Of a stretch of DNA of 64,000 nt, positions 63,673 through 64,000 are shown piece after piece. The translations under genes and the position numbers were made by a program. This DNA comes from Arthrobacter agilis. GTDB taxonomy: Bacteria; Actinomycetota; Actinomycetes; Actinomycetales; Micrococcaceae. Where the stretch lies: contig NZ_VHIM01000010.1 in NCBI RefSeq assembly GCF_006494655.1, forward strand, positions 1 to 64,000. The letters are read 5' to 3'. The notes under the pieces are model-generated. The model was not told where the DNA came from and searched no databases. It was given only the letters and a program-made list of their open reading frames with translations. Numbering within the stretch: position 1 is the stretch's first letter; each line of letters opens with the position of its first letter.

Positions 63673-64000
63673 GTGCGGTCCTCGATGACGACCTCGTCGA
63701 CCGCCGAGCCGCCGATCAGGTCGATCTCCGCGAGATGCACGCGCACGCGCTCGAGGGACGACGTCGGCAGGTTCTTGCCGACGTGGTCCGCCCGGATGGG
63801 CAGTTCGCGGTGCCCCCGGTCGACGAGGACGGCGAGGCGGACCGCGCGTGGACGGCCGAGGTCCGCGAGGGCGTCGAGGCCGGCGCGGATCGTCCGGCCC
63901 GAGTAGAGGACGTCGTCGACGAGCACGACGACCTTGTCATCGATGCCCGACGGCGGAAGTTGCGTGGCGAGGGGCGAACGCGTGGGATGGCGGCGCAGAT
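63669..64000 (-). CDS. pyrR: PyrR bifunctional regulator / uracil phosphoribosyltransferase (5' part outside window)
   Basis: The C-terminal 110 residues or so are present. Frame continues to the window edge. They include a THPTRS-like segment ([10 protein letters not shown]), the PRPP-binding loop [17 protein letters not shown] and the end [16 protein letters not shown]. PyrR binds pyr mRNA when UMP is high and attenuates the operon. Its stop overlaps the pyrB start (ATGA). The operon leader where PyrR would act is beyond the window. Confidence 0.95.

Overview
This window is a high-GC chromosomal segment of an actinomycete, most likely a member of the Micrococcales close to Arthrobacter (family Micrococcaceae). 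The reasons are the dense GC-rich coding, frequent GTG/TTG starts, mihF (actinobacterial integration host factor), an actinobacterial cytochrome c oxidase subunit IV (CtaF), DUF3043 and DUF3097 proteins, a long leuA, a PriA without a visible helicase P-loop, and many promoters placed so that transcription starts on the start codon. The genus is an inference. No rRNA, tRNA, CRISPR array, prophage or defence island is visible. The only mobile DNA is the tail of an IS481-type transposase at the left edge.

Layout. 1-640: IS remnant, hairpin and a 63-bp tandem repeat. 639-5119: GntR/UTRA regulator, the cytochrome oxidase cluster ctaC-ctaD-ctaF (minus strand) and erpA. 5316-9894: M20 dipeptidase, DUF3043 protein, pyrD and an alpha/beta hydrolase, in two divergent pairs with leaderless-type promoters. 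9761-13312: uppS, recO, leuA and a leucine-codon leader peptide. 13382-17063: M13 peptidase and an LCP cell-wall ligase. 17275-25514: a minus-strand series of conserved RNA, ribosome and stress genes (hrcA-dnaJ-rsmE, then phoH-ybeY-corC-era), with a GerMN protein facing rsmE. A CIRCE-like operator lies before hrcA. 25691-31553: DUF3097, DUF4870, hemW, lepA, an orphan PemK/MazF-type protein and rpsT. 31742-40260: holA, comEC, comEA, degV and leuS, the last preceded by a leader peptide and an intrinsic terminator. 40393-45724: glycerol genes glpK, glpF and glpD with a divergent SorC-type regulator. 45799-48905: a coupled cluster of aldo/keto reductase, hydrolase, glycosyltransferase and a small unknown gene. 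48983-64000: priA, metK, coaBC, rpoZ, gmk, mihF and the pyrimidine operon pyrF-carB-carA-(PH-like protein)-pyrC-pyrB-pyrR, the last cut by the window edge.

The most interesting signal is regulatory. Both leuA (leucine synthesis) and leuS (leucyl-tRNA synthetase) are preceded by tiny ORFs with consecutive leucine codons: three in an 8-residue peptide for leuS and two in a 14-residue peptide for leuA. Both ORFs begin exactly 6 nt after an extended -10 of the form TGCTANNGT, so each would be read as a leaderless mRNA. The leuS copy is followed by a perfect 10-bp hairpin and then a canonical T-tailed terminator. Together they suggest a two-gene leucine attenuation regulon that senses charged tRNA-Leu. 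The same hexamer-N6-start-codon geometry recurs at about ten other genes, so leaderless initiation looks like a major mode in this genome.
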